From positions 28,474,033 through 28,538,032 of the forward strand of contig JAJKFL010000014.1 in NCBI GenBank assembly GCA_021186555.1: a stretch of DNA of 64,000 nt, given 5' to 3'. Below, piece after piece: positions 11,463-21,691 of the stretch; positions within the stretch are counted from its first letter, which is position 1, and each line of letters begins with the position of its first letter. Made by a program: the position numbers and the translations under genes. Under the pieces are notes generated by a model. It was not told the origin of the DNA. It saw only the letters and a list, made by a program, of their open reading frames with translations, and did no database searches. Source of the stretch: Reticulitermes speratus (taxonomy: Eukaryota > Arthropoda > Insecta > Blattodea > Rhinotermitidae).

Positions 11463-11600
11463 GTCTAAAGGACAGCCGGGCGCATCATGGCAGAACTACC
11501 AACACCGAGCGTGGATGAAGAGGAGGAAGATTTGGCATTCGGCTATTATACCATCGACAGCAACTATGCAGTAAGGTTTAATGTTAAATTAGTGGCATGA

Positions 11601-11640
11601 GAGCCGACATGTTTCGATCCGTCGTTGGGTCATCTTCAGG
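11601..11640 (-). repeat. hammerhead-like module copy
   Basis: Minus strand: CTCCTGAAGATGACCC, a short loop, GGATCGAAACATGTCGGCTC. CTGAAGA, a short stem (ACCC/GGAT, imperfect), GAAAC and the palindrome ACATGT followed by C are all in the expected order. See 31757-32104 for the best copy. Confidence 0.55.
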
Positions 11641-11765
11641 AGCTTCAGAAAACGATTAATTGCCTGTTTTACAGTGCCTGAAATTGTACGTTAATTAAAA
11701 TATTCAACTGAAATGTGAAGTTGCCCCCTGTACTTAATTAAGCACCACACTATTAAGGTATGTGG

Positions 11766-11860
11766 GGGAATGGAGGTATTGCTTTACTTATTCTTAACCT
11801 CTGCATTAGACGGGAGGTAAAGCGGTCAGCTTCACTACGTGGTAGTTTTACCCGCGGCGG
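11766..11860 (-). mobile_element. SINE family A fragment
   Basis: 'GGAATGGAGGTATTGC…TTCTTAACCTCTGCATTAGACGGGAGGTAAAGCGGTCAGCTTCAC' follows the order of the reverse complement of family A, but is short and diverged. Confidence 0.35.
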
Positions 11861-12186
11861 AAAAAAAACTCTGGTATTCGTTGAACTGGGACTGGGTGGA
11901 CCTCAGAGCCTGTCTGGATGCGTTGGGAAACGGTGAATTATGATCCTTCTGTTCTCCAGCCCGTAGTCTAGTCCTTGTGCTTGCTGAGTTATCAGTAAAA
12001 TGAATTTTTAGAGTACTTAAAAAGTATTCTTTAAATACCGCAAAATTATTCTGACACATCGGAATCGGTAGTTTAGTAAGCAACAGAATGTGGCCCAAAT
12101 GTTGGAGCATATCAGACACCGTGTGAAGTATTCGTATCTTAATCATTTGATAATATACCTTGGTGTGTGAGTGCATTTGACAGTTA

Positions 12187-12444
12187 AAGCAATCCCATTA
12201 CAGGCCTGGACAGGCCTTTAGGGTTCCAGGGGGTTGAGGCTCCCAGATTTCAAGAAAATCGGCACATGAAGGTGGTAAAGTTGTCAGCCCTACGCACCGG
12301 CCGCCTTTACCTCCCAGGAAATATTCCTGGTACTTATTTCTGTTAGAGGCTGAGTCGACCCCAGGGTCATAGTGCGGCCGGAAGGATTATGTCAATGAAA
12401 AATTCCAGTGACACCATCGCGAATCGAACCCGCGACCTTCCGAT
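12187..12444 (-). mobile_element. SINE, family B, with 12-bp target duplication
   Basis: Perfect 12-mer duplication ATTTGACAGTTA at 12175-12186 and 12445-12456. Minus orientation: a tRNA-like head at the right (GGTCGCGGGTTCGATTCGCG, containing a B-box) and a body ending with 'CCTGGACAGGCCTGTAATGG'. Other copies are at 34025-34260 and 35125-35430. It is a retroposon, transcribed if at all by pol III from the right end. Confidence 0.9.
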
Positions 12445-12510
12445 ATTTGACAGTTACTAAACCAAATTAAACGGAGGAAGACTGTATTAAAAATAAACAA
12501 GGAGGAAGTA

Positions 12511-12782
12511 GATCTGCGCTCTTCTGGGATATTACACGGCGTCGTGTGGTAATTGTTTACCTACGTTTCGGGACAACGTATCGGTTCCATCTTCACGGGT
12601 CAAGAGTCCGTGAATCTGCGTTATAGGTTGCCGGCTTTCTTTCTTTCCTACTCGGACTCTTAACCCGTGAAGATGGGACCGATAAGTTGTCCCGAAACGT
12701 CGGTAAACAATTACTACACAACGTCGCGTAATATCCCAGAAGAGCGCAGATCTCATCAACATCGCGGCGGAAGCCTGAAATC
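12511..12782 (+). mobile_element. foldback retroposon with two inverted hammerhead-like modules (full copy)
   Basis: Two long inverted arms begin GATCTGCGCTCTTCTGGG and end CCCAGAAGAGCGCAGATC (12511 to 12752). The left arm carries the module on minus (about 12561-12600); the right carries GTGAAGATGGGAC…GTCCCGAAACGTCGG on + (12664-12707). A 30-bp asymmetric tail follows (TCGCGGCGGAAGCCTGAAATC). The whole is flanked by the perfect 12-mer AAGGAGGAAGTA (12499-12510 and 12783-12794). A one-sided tail plus a 12-bp duplication fits retroposition better than a cut-and-paste foldback transposon. Sister copies: 41351-41546 (minus) and 60465-60685. Confidence 0.85.
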
Positions 12783-12794
12783 AAGGAGGAAGTA

Positions 12795-14235
12795 TATTTT
12801 CATACATGGTGTATTTCCAAAGGCGCCATTCAATCACTGTTGCGGAATAACCATTGCACTTGCAGTGTGATTAATCAAATCTGAGAGATCCGTTAGAGTT
12901 AATCTGAATGTCTGAACCTGTCTTGGATTGGGATCGCCATTGACAGGCACGTCTGATAACGGAAACGTCGGTCTCAGAAACGTGCTCCATGAACACCAAA
13001 ACGTTGGATATCACTCCCCCCCCCCCCCCCCTATCCAAATAAAAAATATAGTAATACACAATTTGTGGACATTTTCTTGCCCATTAAAAACTATAACATT
13101 ACGACAGGTTTAAGAATGGGCATTTGTTGCACTGTTTTTCCTTTTCGGAACCTCCAGGAACCTGAATGTTCCTGGAACACGATTTCTGAATCTCTTGAAT
13201 AAATATGTTATTCTGTGAAACGACTAATGAGAGTGATTTAAAGTTACTTTTTATTAATGTCATGGGAGTAAATCTTTTATCGATTTCTAATTTAGTGTTA
13301 CTTCGAAATAGAATTTTATGTTGATAAATTAACAGCGATTCTCTTGTAAGGTCTTCCAGATTAACTTCCCATCAGACAAAAACAGTAAGTCGCCATACAA
13401 ATATTCGAAAGTTGTTTCCAACCGTATAATTCTTTTATCGGTTTTTAAATCGATTTGTTACGATCTCGTTTTCTCACACGACTTCATTTTTGTTAGTTTT
13501 ATTTCTCTCCCAGAAAGAAATAAATAAAACAAATAGCTTCGCATTAATCCAAGTGAACGCGAAGATGGACTACCTGTCAGCAAACGGAAACCGACATCTT
13601 AAAATTCTAGAGTTCTGTATTTTTAAGTCGTAATTCTAGTTCTGAACTTTATATCCTCTGTCACGCGAGGTTATGTAGTTGAATTGCTTTGTTTTAGTGT
13701 ACTTTAGAGAGATTTTATATGATCCAGCCATGGAAATTGTCGGCTAGTTAATGATCTGAAATCCGTACAAGTGCGTTTCTGATTGCAAATGGCAGCTACG
13801 CAAACAAAACAAATGAAACTTAAAAACTCTGACAACGTATCAATTTTGCAACACCATGTGTATGGTTAAAGAAAGGCCAGTGCAAACATGTGTATAGCAG
13901 GATTACATCCACAAAGTCTTCGTCATTTTGCGTTACAACCTTCAGTGCGAGTGTCACAAAGCTTATGGTGCTACCTCAGTCACATGATTGCAGCTATTTT
14001 AGCAGACGAATACTGGCATCTCCACCGCTCTGATTGGAGAAAGAAGCTGATCTACGCGCACGCGACTTCGCGCGCTCTCCCCAGACTGGTGATATCAGCC
14101 GTGGCTCGCTAACGTTATCTGCGCCTGAAGCTGGAGACTTTGTGTAATTAATCTTGCTATAATGATCAGTAGCTGCCGCTCTTTTATTATGCAGTTATTT
14201 AATTCGTAATTGTAATTTATGTAGTCGTAATGTGT
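12795..14235. other. no gene seen; C-run and a CpG-dense block
   Basis: Unique-looking DNA. A C-run lies at 13016-13031. The block 13980-14130 is CpG-dense (GCGCACGCGACTTCGCGCGC) and contains TCACATGA and an inverted CCAAT box (ATTGG, 14033). This could be promoter-like, but nothing links it to a transcript. A + frame at 13888-14112 crosses it without recognisable content. Confidence 0.35.
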
Positions 14236-14345
14236 AAAGGCTCTTGTGAGTGCGGTAATGAACCTTCGGGTTCCATAAGACGCGGGAATTTCTTGACTAG
14301 CTGACGACCTGTTAGCTTCTCAAGAAGGACTCTGCTCCATGCAGT
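14236..14345 (+). mobile_element. LINE 3' tail fragment
   Basis: 'CTCTTGTGAGTGCGGTAATG…CTTCGGGTTCCA…TTTCTTGACTAGCTGACGAC…CTCAAGAAGGACTCTGCTCCATG' is nearly identical to the end of the 35511-35860 copy. Shorter pieces of the same end occur at about 14690-14745 and 15955-16000. Confidence 0.8.
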
Positions 14346-14810
14346 TAGTAATGTGTAAAGAATTGTACGAATTTCTTAGATGGATCACGATAGGTGTTCT
14401 GACCATAGGATCAGTGCTGGCACTACTGCCGTAGAAAAGTGTATCAAAAACAGAAACAAGCAAACTGTTCATTCCCTAAACCAAATTAAATTACAGCTGA
14501 CATAGTGTCGGCACATAGACTTCTATTACTGTTTACAAAGTAAGCGTTACATTAAGGTAACCGCTTAAAGTTATTGTATGGGAATATGCTTTGTCTGTTT
14601 AATGATTATAGAACCCCAATCATTCCATTTCATCACATACATAAGGATGTAATTTCCAAGACGGGGTGATGGTGACACATACCGTGTTTTTGAGGGGAAT
14701 TTTTTGACTAGCTGACCTGCTGGCTTATCAAGAATGAAATTAAATTAGTTAGGTACTCTAATTTCACAGAGATAGACTAATCAAAATTGAAGGATGTTAA
14801 GATCGGCGCT

Positions 14811-14862
14811 CTTCTGGGATTTTACCATTCTACGCGGTGTAAAATCCCAGAAGAGCGCTTTA
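14811..14862. repeat. short palindrome, collapsed foldback element
   Basis: Perfect 20-bp inverted repeats GCGCTCTTCTGGGATTTTAC (from 14816) and its complement (to about 14858) around an 11-13 bp loop. The arm equals the outer arm of the foldback retroposon, so the internal part has been deleted. A TTG/ATT microsatellite follows at 14880-14923. Confidence 0.75.
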
Positions 14863-14890
14863 CGTGTACATGCGTTTCTTGTTGTTGTTG

Positions 14891-14922
<32 letters not shown>

Positions 14923-15006
14923 GTGTTACTGATAATATAGAAATAACGAATTAATATTAATTTTAGCCTATGTAAATCGAAAAGGAAATGTAGAAACTTG
15001 CGTACA

Positions 15007-15420
15007 TTTGCCACGGATGGCACATGTTACATATCATCGCTGTCACGGATGACTTAAATGCACTCTCACAGCCCCTAGAACTCACTTGCTTTATTACCAT
15101 CATTAAGATTCTTGCTGAGGTTAGGTCGCGGTTTCCGTCGTCCCAGTTCAATATAGGTAGGTGTGGTGGTGGTTAGGTTGGGGTTTGTGTTATTTGTCGT
15201 CGTCTCAGTTTTTTGTTCCAGCCTAGGTCGTAGTTACTAGGCTTGTCACGGATGGTAGATTTTCCATATCTTCGCTGTCACAGATGTTCTGTCACGGATA
15301 ATCAAATTCACCCTCGCAGAGTTTACTACACAGTCCCTTTATTGCCAACAGATGATAAATATTACTATCGTTAAAATTGCTGTTGCGGTTATTTGTCTTC
15401 GTGTCAGTTTCTTTTTTTCC
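15007..15420. repeat. diverged tandem duplication
   Basis: Two units (about 15007-15160 and 15243-15420) share the order CACGGATGG, CATATC, TCGCTGTCAC, GATGACTTAA/GATAATCAAA, 'ACTCTCACAG/ACCCTCGCAG', 'TTTATTACC/TTTATTGCC', 'ATTAAGATT/GTTAAAATT'. A partial third unit (GTCGTCGTCTCAGTTTTTTG) lies between. Function unknown. Confidence 0.55.
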
Positions 15421-15599
15421 TCGATTGTGTCATCGTGGCGGTTGTGGGTAGAACAAAAAAGACTCAAATAAATGCAAATAAACCACGGGGTCTGAACTAA
15501 ACGGCGAGCGCACGGTAACTGACGCAATTTTCAGTGACCGCGCGTCCTCCCAGTTTTGTTCTGCGCCGTGAGGTTCGTACTTTTCCGGCAGAGTCAAAG

Positions 15600-15695
15600 T
15601 GTACAGCCAGCCAAATGACGTAAACCGAAATTTAGAGAGCGTAAATTAAGAAATGGTGTAAATTGCCAAGGGGCGTTAAAGCAAAAAAGGCTTAC
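15600..15695. repeat. dispersed repeat R1, second copy
   Basis: Shares 'GGTGTAAATTGCCAAGGGGC' and 'GTAAACCGAAA' with 5905-6000. Confidence 0.55.
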
Positions 15696-16368
15696 AACAA
15701 ACCGGCATGAGACAAGGGCTACCTGTATAGGCAAAATTGTCTCTGTAGCACAGTAGGTAGGCAAAACTTGGTCCTGTAGCCCACTGTGTAAGCAGAACTT
15801 CAGAGGATACGGATTGTTCTTGAGCAAACAGCGGACATTTACCCAGCTTGTCAAGAAATGTCCGTCCTGCTTTTTAAGCCTTTAAAATTTAATTTTGAAA
15901 AAGTTAGTGCATTTTCGGTTTACATAAAATACGAGAGATTTCTCGCCTACCTTAGGAAACATAAGCTTCTCAAGAAGGACTCTGCTCCATGGAATTAAGT
16001 AACTAAACATTTAACAATTCAGTTCGTACTTCACAGTAAACACACTACGTCTCGACTATAAAGAGCATCCAATTAATGCTGTTAGGAATGTAATCGCTCT
16101 TTATTGTGAGAATCATACGCAACACATAAATATAACATGTGGGCAGAATGAAGTGTTTATTGCTACAGCAGGTGGTACGTATACTGACCTCTGTGTTTAA
16201 AGTGTGAAGGAACCTTAAACTTTATTACCGTGTTCATACAAGCCTGCCATTGGAACGTACTAGGTGCGCCCAGAAAGTAATGCAACGCATTTTTTTTCTC
16301 ATTCACAATTGATTTTATTAAAACTTCAAATATGTCACATCATTACATGAATCTTTGGCTACCTAAAC

Positions 16369-16720
16369 CTATTTTTCAACATAGTCTCCTTCTAAATCTT
16401 TGGCCTTACGCCACCGAGATGCGAGAGCCTGTATGCCTTCGCGGTACCACTCTGCAGGTCTCTGTCGCAACCACCTCTTTACTTCAGCAATGACTTCCTC
16501 GTCGTCCTCAAACCTCTTTCCGCGGATTGCACCTTTCAAGGGACCAAAAAGATGGTAGTCGGAAGGAGCCAGATCCGGGCTGTACGGTGGATGAGGCAGG
16601 ACAGTCCACTGAAGTTTTGTGATGGCCTCTCGGGTACGCAGACTTGTGTGTGGCCTCGCATTGTCGTGTTGAAGAAGCACTTTTGTCGCATCTTTATGGG
16701 AACGAACTCTCCGGAAACGC
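16369..16720 (-). pseudogene. mariner transposase, C-terminal part
   Basis: The frame picks up at about 16720 with 'KLKKRFRRVRSHKDATK', then 'LLQHDNARPHTS' (second catalytic Asp) and 'PPYSPDLAPSDYHLFGPLKG' (third catalytic Asp, with spacing close to D34D), ending GDYVEK-stop at 16369. The C-terminus and natural stop are intact. It is out of frame with the N-terminal part because of the internal deletion. Confidence 0.92.
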
Positions 16721-16724
16721 TTCT

Positions 16725-17057
16725 TCAGCTTCTTCCCTTACCAATACCGAGTACAGCGGCCAGTTCCCTGGTTGTGATTCTCCGATCGTCTCGAATAAGA
16801 CTGTCGGCTCGTTGCACTGTTGCAGGCGTCACAGCTGTTGATGGGCGGCCCGAGCGCGGGAGATCAGACAGAGTGCCCCGTCCTTGTTCTGATAACGCCA
16901 ATCGCTTCGCCCAACGGCTGACGGTGCTTTTATCCACTGACATGTCTCCATAGACCTTTCTTAAGCGCCTGTGAATTGATTCACTCGTTTCGTTTTCTGC
17001 CAAAAGAAACTCAATTACTGCTCTCTGTTTAGAACGCACGTCACTTGCAGACTCCAT
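16725..17057 (-). pseudogene. mariner transposase, N-terminal part
   Basis: 110 codons from an ATG at 17057. They hold the paired helix-turn-helix DNA-binding region: 'AVIEFLLAENETSESIHRRL', 'DKSTVSRWAKRL', 'RSGRPSTAVTP' with the GRP linker, and 'RITTRELAAVLGIGKG', where the second HTH begins. The frame ends at 16725 just after GIGKG. The first catalytic Asp region, about 130 residues in full-length relatives, is absent. Confidence 0.9.
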
Positions 17058-17214
17058 TTTGAAAGCTCACTACTGCGCTGCTATCCAGCGGGAAACATTG
17101 CGCTATGTGCATAAACGCGGGACATTTTAAAGATACAGCACGCAAAATATCATTTTTATCCAACAAAATGGGCCGAGAAAAAAAATGCGTTGCATTACTT
17201 TCTGGGCGCACCTA

Positions 17215-17640
17215 GTATTATGACATCATCAAAACAGGCTGCACATAATGACAATCTCTGGATATTAAAGTGTTTATCTCCTATACAGTAACAATAATAG
17301 GACCGTACTTTTCGGTGAGTAGGCCTGTACATTTTTAGGACTTTACTCTTCTATCCTAAAGAAGGATGCAGCACATTCCTGCAACATATTGGTATCTGCC
17401 TATTAAAACAGGTCTTCACATCCCAGAAGGCCGGTAACGATTTCGACTTGTGTTGGTGTGGTTCGCGAATCGAATCTAGGCTGTCCGGACCAAGGTTTCG
17501 TAGTTTTCTCAGTACACGAGATAAATGCTGAGATAGTACCCAATAGACTACGACTGCTTCCTTTCCAATCGTTTCTAGCGAATCATTCATTGGTCATCGT
17601 ACCATTCGATGCTGCGTAGTCTGGGATACTGAGTCATTGA
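17215..17640. other. no gene seen
   Basis: Flank of the mariner element. The minus frame at 17351-17590 has no recognisable content. Confidence 0.4.
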
Positions 17641-17760
17641 ATAAAGTTTCAAATCTCCTGAGATGTTACGCCATGCCGACTGATAGGTAGTGACCGACTG
17701 TCAGGTGGAACGTAATGCATCAGTTTGCATCAACACCACTGTGAGAATCCCAGATCTTGC
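17640..17760. repeat. half of a foldback element, second subfamily
   Basis: 'TCTCCTGAGATGTTACGCCATG…CCGACTGATAGGTAG', then a tail with 'CAACACCACTGTGAGAATCCCAGATCT'. The tail recurs beside 26824, 36224, 52420 and 62662, which defines a second tail type of the foldback family. Confidence 0.45.
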
Positions 17761-17864
17761 AAACCATAAGTACATTTATGGTGGTTATTTATTTAACGAA
17801 ACACGCGTTACCTGCATGAGTTCATAGCATCGATTGCTAGATTAATGCCGTATGAGTTCAAAGG

Positions 17865-18035
17865 GATGTGAAAGAAGGCAGCCGTGGCCTATTTTAAGAT
17901 AATATCCCAGCATTTACCTTGAGGATCTGAGTGAAAACATGTATAGAATTTACAAGTAGAATAGTAGTTCGTCTGGCGAAGATTCGAACCTGCGACCCAC
18001 AAGATATGGAGCGATATTGGTAACCACTACGTCAC
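17865..18035 (-). mobile_element. tRNA-derived SINE, family D
   Basis: The minus strand from 18035 reads GTGACGTAGTGGTTACC (A-box region), then 'GTCGCAGGTTCGAATCTTCG' (B-box). The body runs leftwards to about 17865. Only one copy seen here. Confidence 0.6.
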
Positions 18036-18724
18036 AGTGTTTCGTAGTGACACGTGTTCGTTTTATCTTTGTGTTTTTAAGAGTGTTTTATTGCCTGCAA
18101 AGTGAGATTGCTGGACTGAAAAGGAACAATGCTCTCCACCTGAAGTCTGCAGGCAAACGTACAAACGTCGTCTCTGTACGTAACAAGATTCGAAGATTTT
18201 AAGTATGGAAACATCATTAAGACACAACAAAGGATGGAAGAAAGGAAGAAAATAAAAGGTTTTATAGTCCCGCCCTTGTTCGTACGGTGACTGTTACCGG
18301 AAAGTTGAACGAACGGAAAAACGTAGACTAATGCCAGGTCGGTCAGAGTTGTGATTCAGTGCGCCTGTGGGCTTTGTAATTCAACAATGACGGACGTAGG
18401 AAGCCCCATGGAGGTTGGTTAGTTAGTTGGAGGGGATGTTTTTCTTACAGACACGTTTTGAAGCCTCTGAGCGAAGTTATAGTTGAAGTTTCGTATTAAT
18501 AACAAGATGAAAACTCGGAACGTAGGTGCTGTTGTTAGCTGAACAATTGTTGCGGGGTTTTAACGACTGTCAATGATAAATAGAAGTAGATGTAATAGGA
18601 AGCTCTTAATAGCCTATTTTACTATGCAATTTAAACCCTTGCCTGGAAGGACGCGCGCACCCGTGCCCTTTTGTTTTTCGGGCGGTGTGTAACAGTATGT
18701 CGTTATGACGCTTCTTTCAAGAAA
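18036..18724. other. no gene seen
   Basis: No supportable coding region or repeat ends. Confidence 0.4.
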
Positions 18725-18835
18725 CACTATTTTATGAGCCCCATACATCCTTGCCCCCGGCGGGATTCGAACCCGCAATCCCGGCAAGCGAGCGGCCGCA
18801 GGCCCACGCTTTAGACGACGCGGACACTGGGATCA
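18725..18835 (-). mobile_element. tRNA-derived SINE head, family E
   Basis: The minus strand reads GTCTAAAGCGTGGGCCTGCG (A-box region), then GGGATTGCGGGTTCGAATCC (B-box). The same head is at 50166-50245. It abuts a hAT fragment on its right. Confidence 0.65.
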
Positions 18836-19118
18836 TTGCATGTTCTAACCTTATTTAAACTGATTGTAACTTCGTGGGTACAGGGGGTTTCGTAATTAGA
18901 TATTCGTGGGTACAGGGGGTTTCGTAATTAGATATTCTAACGATCATACACATCACCAATTAAATACATTCTGCCATTAGTTTTAACACAACATTCCTTT
19001 AATTAAATTAAAAAATAAGTAAACTTCAAAGTGGCGATTACAGAAATGTATCCACGGATCCCTTGGGAACTGATCGTGGATCCCTTGGGATCCGCGGACC
19101 ACACTTTGGGAACCACTG
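18836..19118. mobile_element. hAT fragment, same family as 9964-10935, with 32-bp internal duplication
   Basis: Matches the right half of the 9964-10935 element and ends in TTTGGGAACCACTG at 19118, followed by the 8-mer CTCTAGGG. A 32-bp segment (TTCGTGGGTACAGGGGGTTT…) is repeated directly at about 18872-18935. The left end is missing. Confidence 0.75.
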
Positions 19119-19726
19119 CTCTAGGGAGTTATATTGGCGTAACATTTTTAATTCTCGTTCAGTAAATTTCAACTATGTTATAACAAAAGGGGAAAGGTTT
19201 ACTACGGTGGCGTTTCTTCGTATATTTTTAAGATTCTGAAATAAAATTTTGTGTGAAATGTGGCGTAAGTGGTGTGAACGCAGTGCTGTTCCGACTTCGT
19301 GATTTTCATGAAAATCGGCGCAGGGAAGGCCATACTTTTCTAACGGGCGTAAATGAAATTACATATACGCATGTACCGTGAAACTGTATGATATTTAGAA
19401 AGTACAGAACGCCGTGGTAAAAGGTCTGTGTACTGCGTCACGGAGTACATTTGCACTATCGTATTTTGTCGTATGCTGAGCGTATCGAAACGTGTTTCAA
19501 ATTAAGGTCGTAGACCTGAATTAGTGCTGTGTTTATGGATGTGCTGTTTTATGTATGAGGAGTCAATCATGGGAATGCTTTAGAAGTTCGATTTGGACTC
19601 CTGCTATCGTAGTTGTGCTTGACTGATAGAATCCGACATTTGAATTCGACGGAGTCGTTCCGCCATGCTTTATTAATACAAAATTTCATCAAAATACGAT
19701 CAGTAGTTTAGCAGATAAAACATGAA
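19119..19726. other. no gene seen
   Basis: Nothing recognised. Confidence 0.4.
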
Positions 19727-19920
19727 AGCTCCTTCTTCGTTGCATTTGGGAGGTCCAGGGTTCAAATCTTGGACTCGAGACCGGCAGTTGTGGCTGAGGT
19801 TTCTTGTGATTTGCTTCACACCCCCCCCCCCCCCCCAGGCAAATGCCAGGAAAATGAACCTACCTGAAATTGGGACATGATCGCGCCTTTCCGTGTGCTT
19901 TCCAATTTATTATTTACTGA
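19727..19920 (+). mobile_element. tRNA-derived SINE, family F
   Basis: B-box like GTCCAGGGTTCAAATCTTGG near 19752, then a body with a C-run (19821-19837) and the end 'TGCTTTCCAATTTATTATTTACTGATCAT'. Other copies: 24400-24580 (minus) and 37990-38165 (+), sharing 'TTATTATTTACTGATCATGC'. Confidence 0.6.
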
Positions 19921-20739
19921 TCATTCTAATAGTTTGACCTACGGACGGTGTCGTTAAGTGAAACATAAATAAAAACACAAGCATGAAGGCGTACGAACAC
20001 GACCTCCCCATTATGCATTCATTTGTGTATGAACGAATAACCAGACATGTATGTTTTGCGTTATGTTTTTGTTCACTGAAGACCTACACATCTTTCAGTT
20101 ACATAGTTTTCCTTTGCTTTCTCTGAATATGAGTTTTGAGTTTATGTAATAAAAGTGCTTGAAAGTCGTTCGCTTCCGGACAGCTATCTTATGCTTCCGT
20201 AATGCATGTGTGCTTCTATATGTCTTCAAACAAGATGCCTCGGGGTGTGTAACTCCAAAAATATACGAACAGTTAAAGCTCCTGAAAGATACGAATAAAC
20301 GAATGTCAGTATTGACGTTAAAATACAAGAACACCAGCTAAAATTTCCATTCCGAGTTCCTGTTTTTAAGAGAGAGATTTCTTCTTTCTTGATTCTAAGT
20401 TTAGACATCCTAATGCATGTGTTTCTTGAAATGTAATACTACAGTAGTAGAAATAAAATGTTGTAACCAAAGGCGTCTTCACCAGTGAGGTGGAAAAATA
20501 AACCCATATCGTGTGTGGAAGCGTGTGTCTGAATGGCTTGTTTATGTTTCTACAACCGACCGGCTCACAGTCTGTTTCCTGTGCTCGAGTAGCAGTTGAT
20601 ATCTGCCGTTTGAATGATATGGCCTGGTTCAGAGTGTCTAAAGATGAGCGCCCGCCGGTTTTGTAATGGGGCAGTGACGTTGCTGTATGTAACAGAGGGC
20701 GGAAGTTCACAGACGTGCTACTAGATGTTAGAAGTTATG
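19921..20739. other. no gene seen
   Basis: A minus-strand frame of 114 codons at 20366-20710 is the longest here but lacks composition bias or any domain. Confidence 0.4.
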
Positions 20740-20990
20740 TCGTAATTAGATGTTTGGTAGGATAATATTAAAGTGGATCTTAAACAGGATGGCGTGGACT
20801 TCATTTTTCTGTCTTAGGATACAGACGAGTGACGAGCTGTTGTGAACACTGTAATGAACAATCAGTCACATTCACCAGATTTTCAAAACTATAATGAACC
20901 TTTCGGTTCCATAAAATGTGGGGGATTTCCTGACCAACTAAGGTAATATTAGCTTGTCAGGAAGGGCTCTGTTTCATGTAATTATGTATG
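20740..20990 (+). mobile_element. LINE 3' tail fragment, interrupted
   Basis: 'GATAATATTAAAGTGGATCTTAAACAGG', 'GACGAGCTGTTGTGAACACTGTAATGAAC' and 'GAACCTTTCGGTTCCATAAAATGTGGGGG' follow the order of the 35511-35860 tail, with a ~35-bp interruption near 20855-20890. A minus-strand piece of the same end lies at 21077-21160. Confidence 0.65.
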
Positions 20991-21350
20991 TCGTAAATAA
21001 AAATTAGGCTATGAACGGTAAATCAGTGTCAAGATACAAAACCATCAACCGTCTGAAGCCTAATGTAGCCTACGTGTAACTCCATGGAGCAGAGTCCCTC
21101 TTTAAAACCCAATACTGCAGTTCAACGCTACTCAAAATTCCCCGCGTTTTATGGAACTGAAGTTCACTGTCAACGAGTTCGCCACTTCCGTCACCTTGAT
21201 CCAGGTGAATCCAATGCACGCAGTCCCAGTTTCCCGAAATAATAATTGCAAATTCGGTTCATAAGGACAGAATTGCATGTGTCACGGTAGTGATATTAAA
21301 TAATAGCATTAAAAAGGATCGTAGCTGCATAGGCAGCAAGGCTATAGAAT

Positions 21351-21638
21351 GGCCGTGCCATGGCTCAGGCGGTTAGTCGCCGGCCTCTCACCACGGAGGC
21401 CCGGGTTCGATCCCAGGTCAAGTCCATGTGAGATTTGTGGTGGACAAAGTGGCACTGGGACAGGTTTTTCTCCGAGTTGTCGGTTTTCCCCTGTCAATTT
21501 CATTCCACTGGTGCTCCATTACTTGTAAAACTTGGTAAAAAACTGCTCATCCTCATCTTCATCACAGGGGTTGCACAATAAGCCTTAAGGCTGCGGTGCG
21601 TCCGTAGCATCAGCTGCGGGGCCCCCTCACAAAAAAAA
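21351..21638 (+). mobile_element. SINE, family C, complete with target duplication
   Basis: Perfect 10-mer GCTATAGAAT at 21341-21350 and 21639-21648. The head carries an A-box (TGGCTCAGGCGGTTAG) and B-box (GGGTTCGATCCC), both at pol III spacing. The 3' end is GGGGCCCCCTCAC plus an A8 tail. The tRNA-like head is close to the original tRNA but lacks a pairing acceptor stem. Confidence 0.92.
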
Positions 21639-21691
21639 GCTATAGAATTGATTCAGGTGGTTGAGGACAGATTTAGTCGAACACGGTAATG

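Larger units (their letters stand above)
16263..17212 (-). mobile_element. mariner element, internally deleted, intact ends
   Basis: Terminal inverted repeats are perfect over 38 bp (16263-16300 and 17175-17212, beginning GGTGCGCCCAGAAAGTAATG), flanked by TA on both sides (16261-16262, 17213-17214). At 950 bp it is well short of the ~1.3 kb usual for mariner. The minus strand holds the N- and C-terminal parts of the transposase in different frames (16725-17057 and 16369-16720), so the middle is deleted. It cannot make transposase but its ends look able to be mobilised in trans. Confidence 0.95.

Noticed and set aside
20366..20710. 114-codon minus frame
   Set aside because: No domain or composition bias; no supporting context.
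21351..21434. Possible tRNA gene
   Set aside because: A and B boxes are good but the acceptor stem does not close and the unit continues into a SINE body with A-tail and target duplication.
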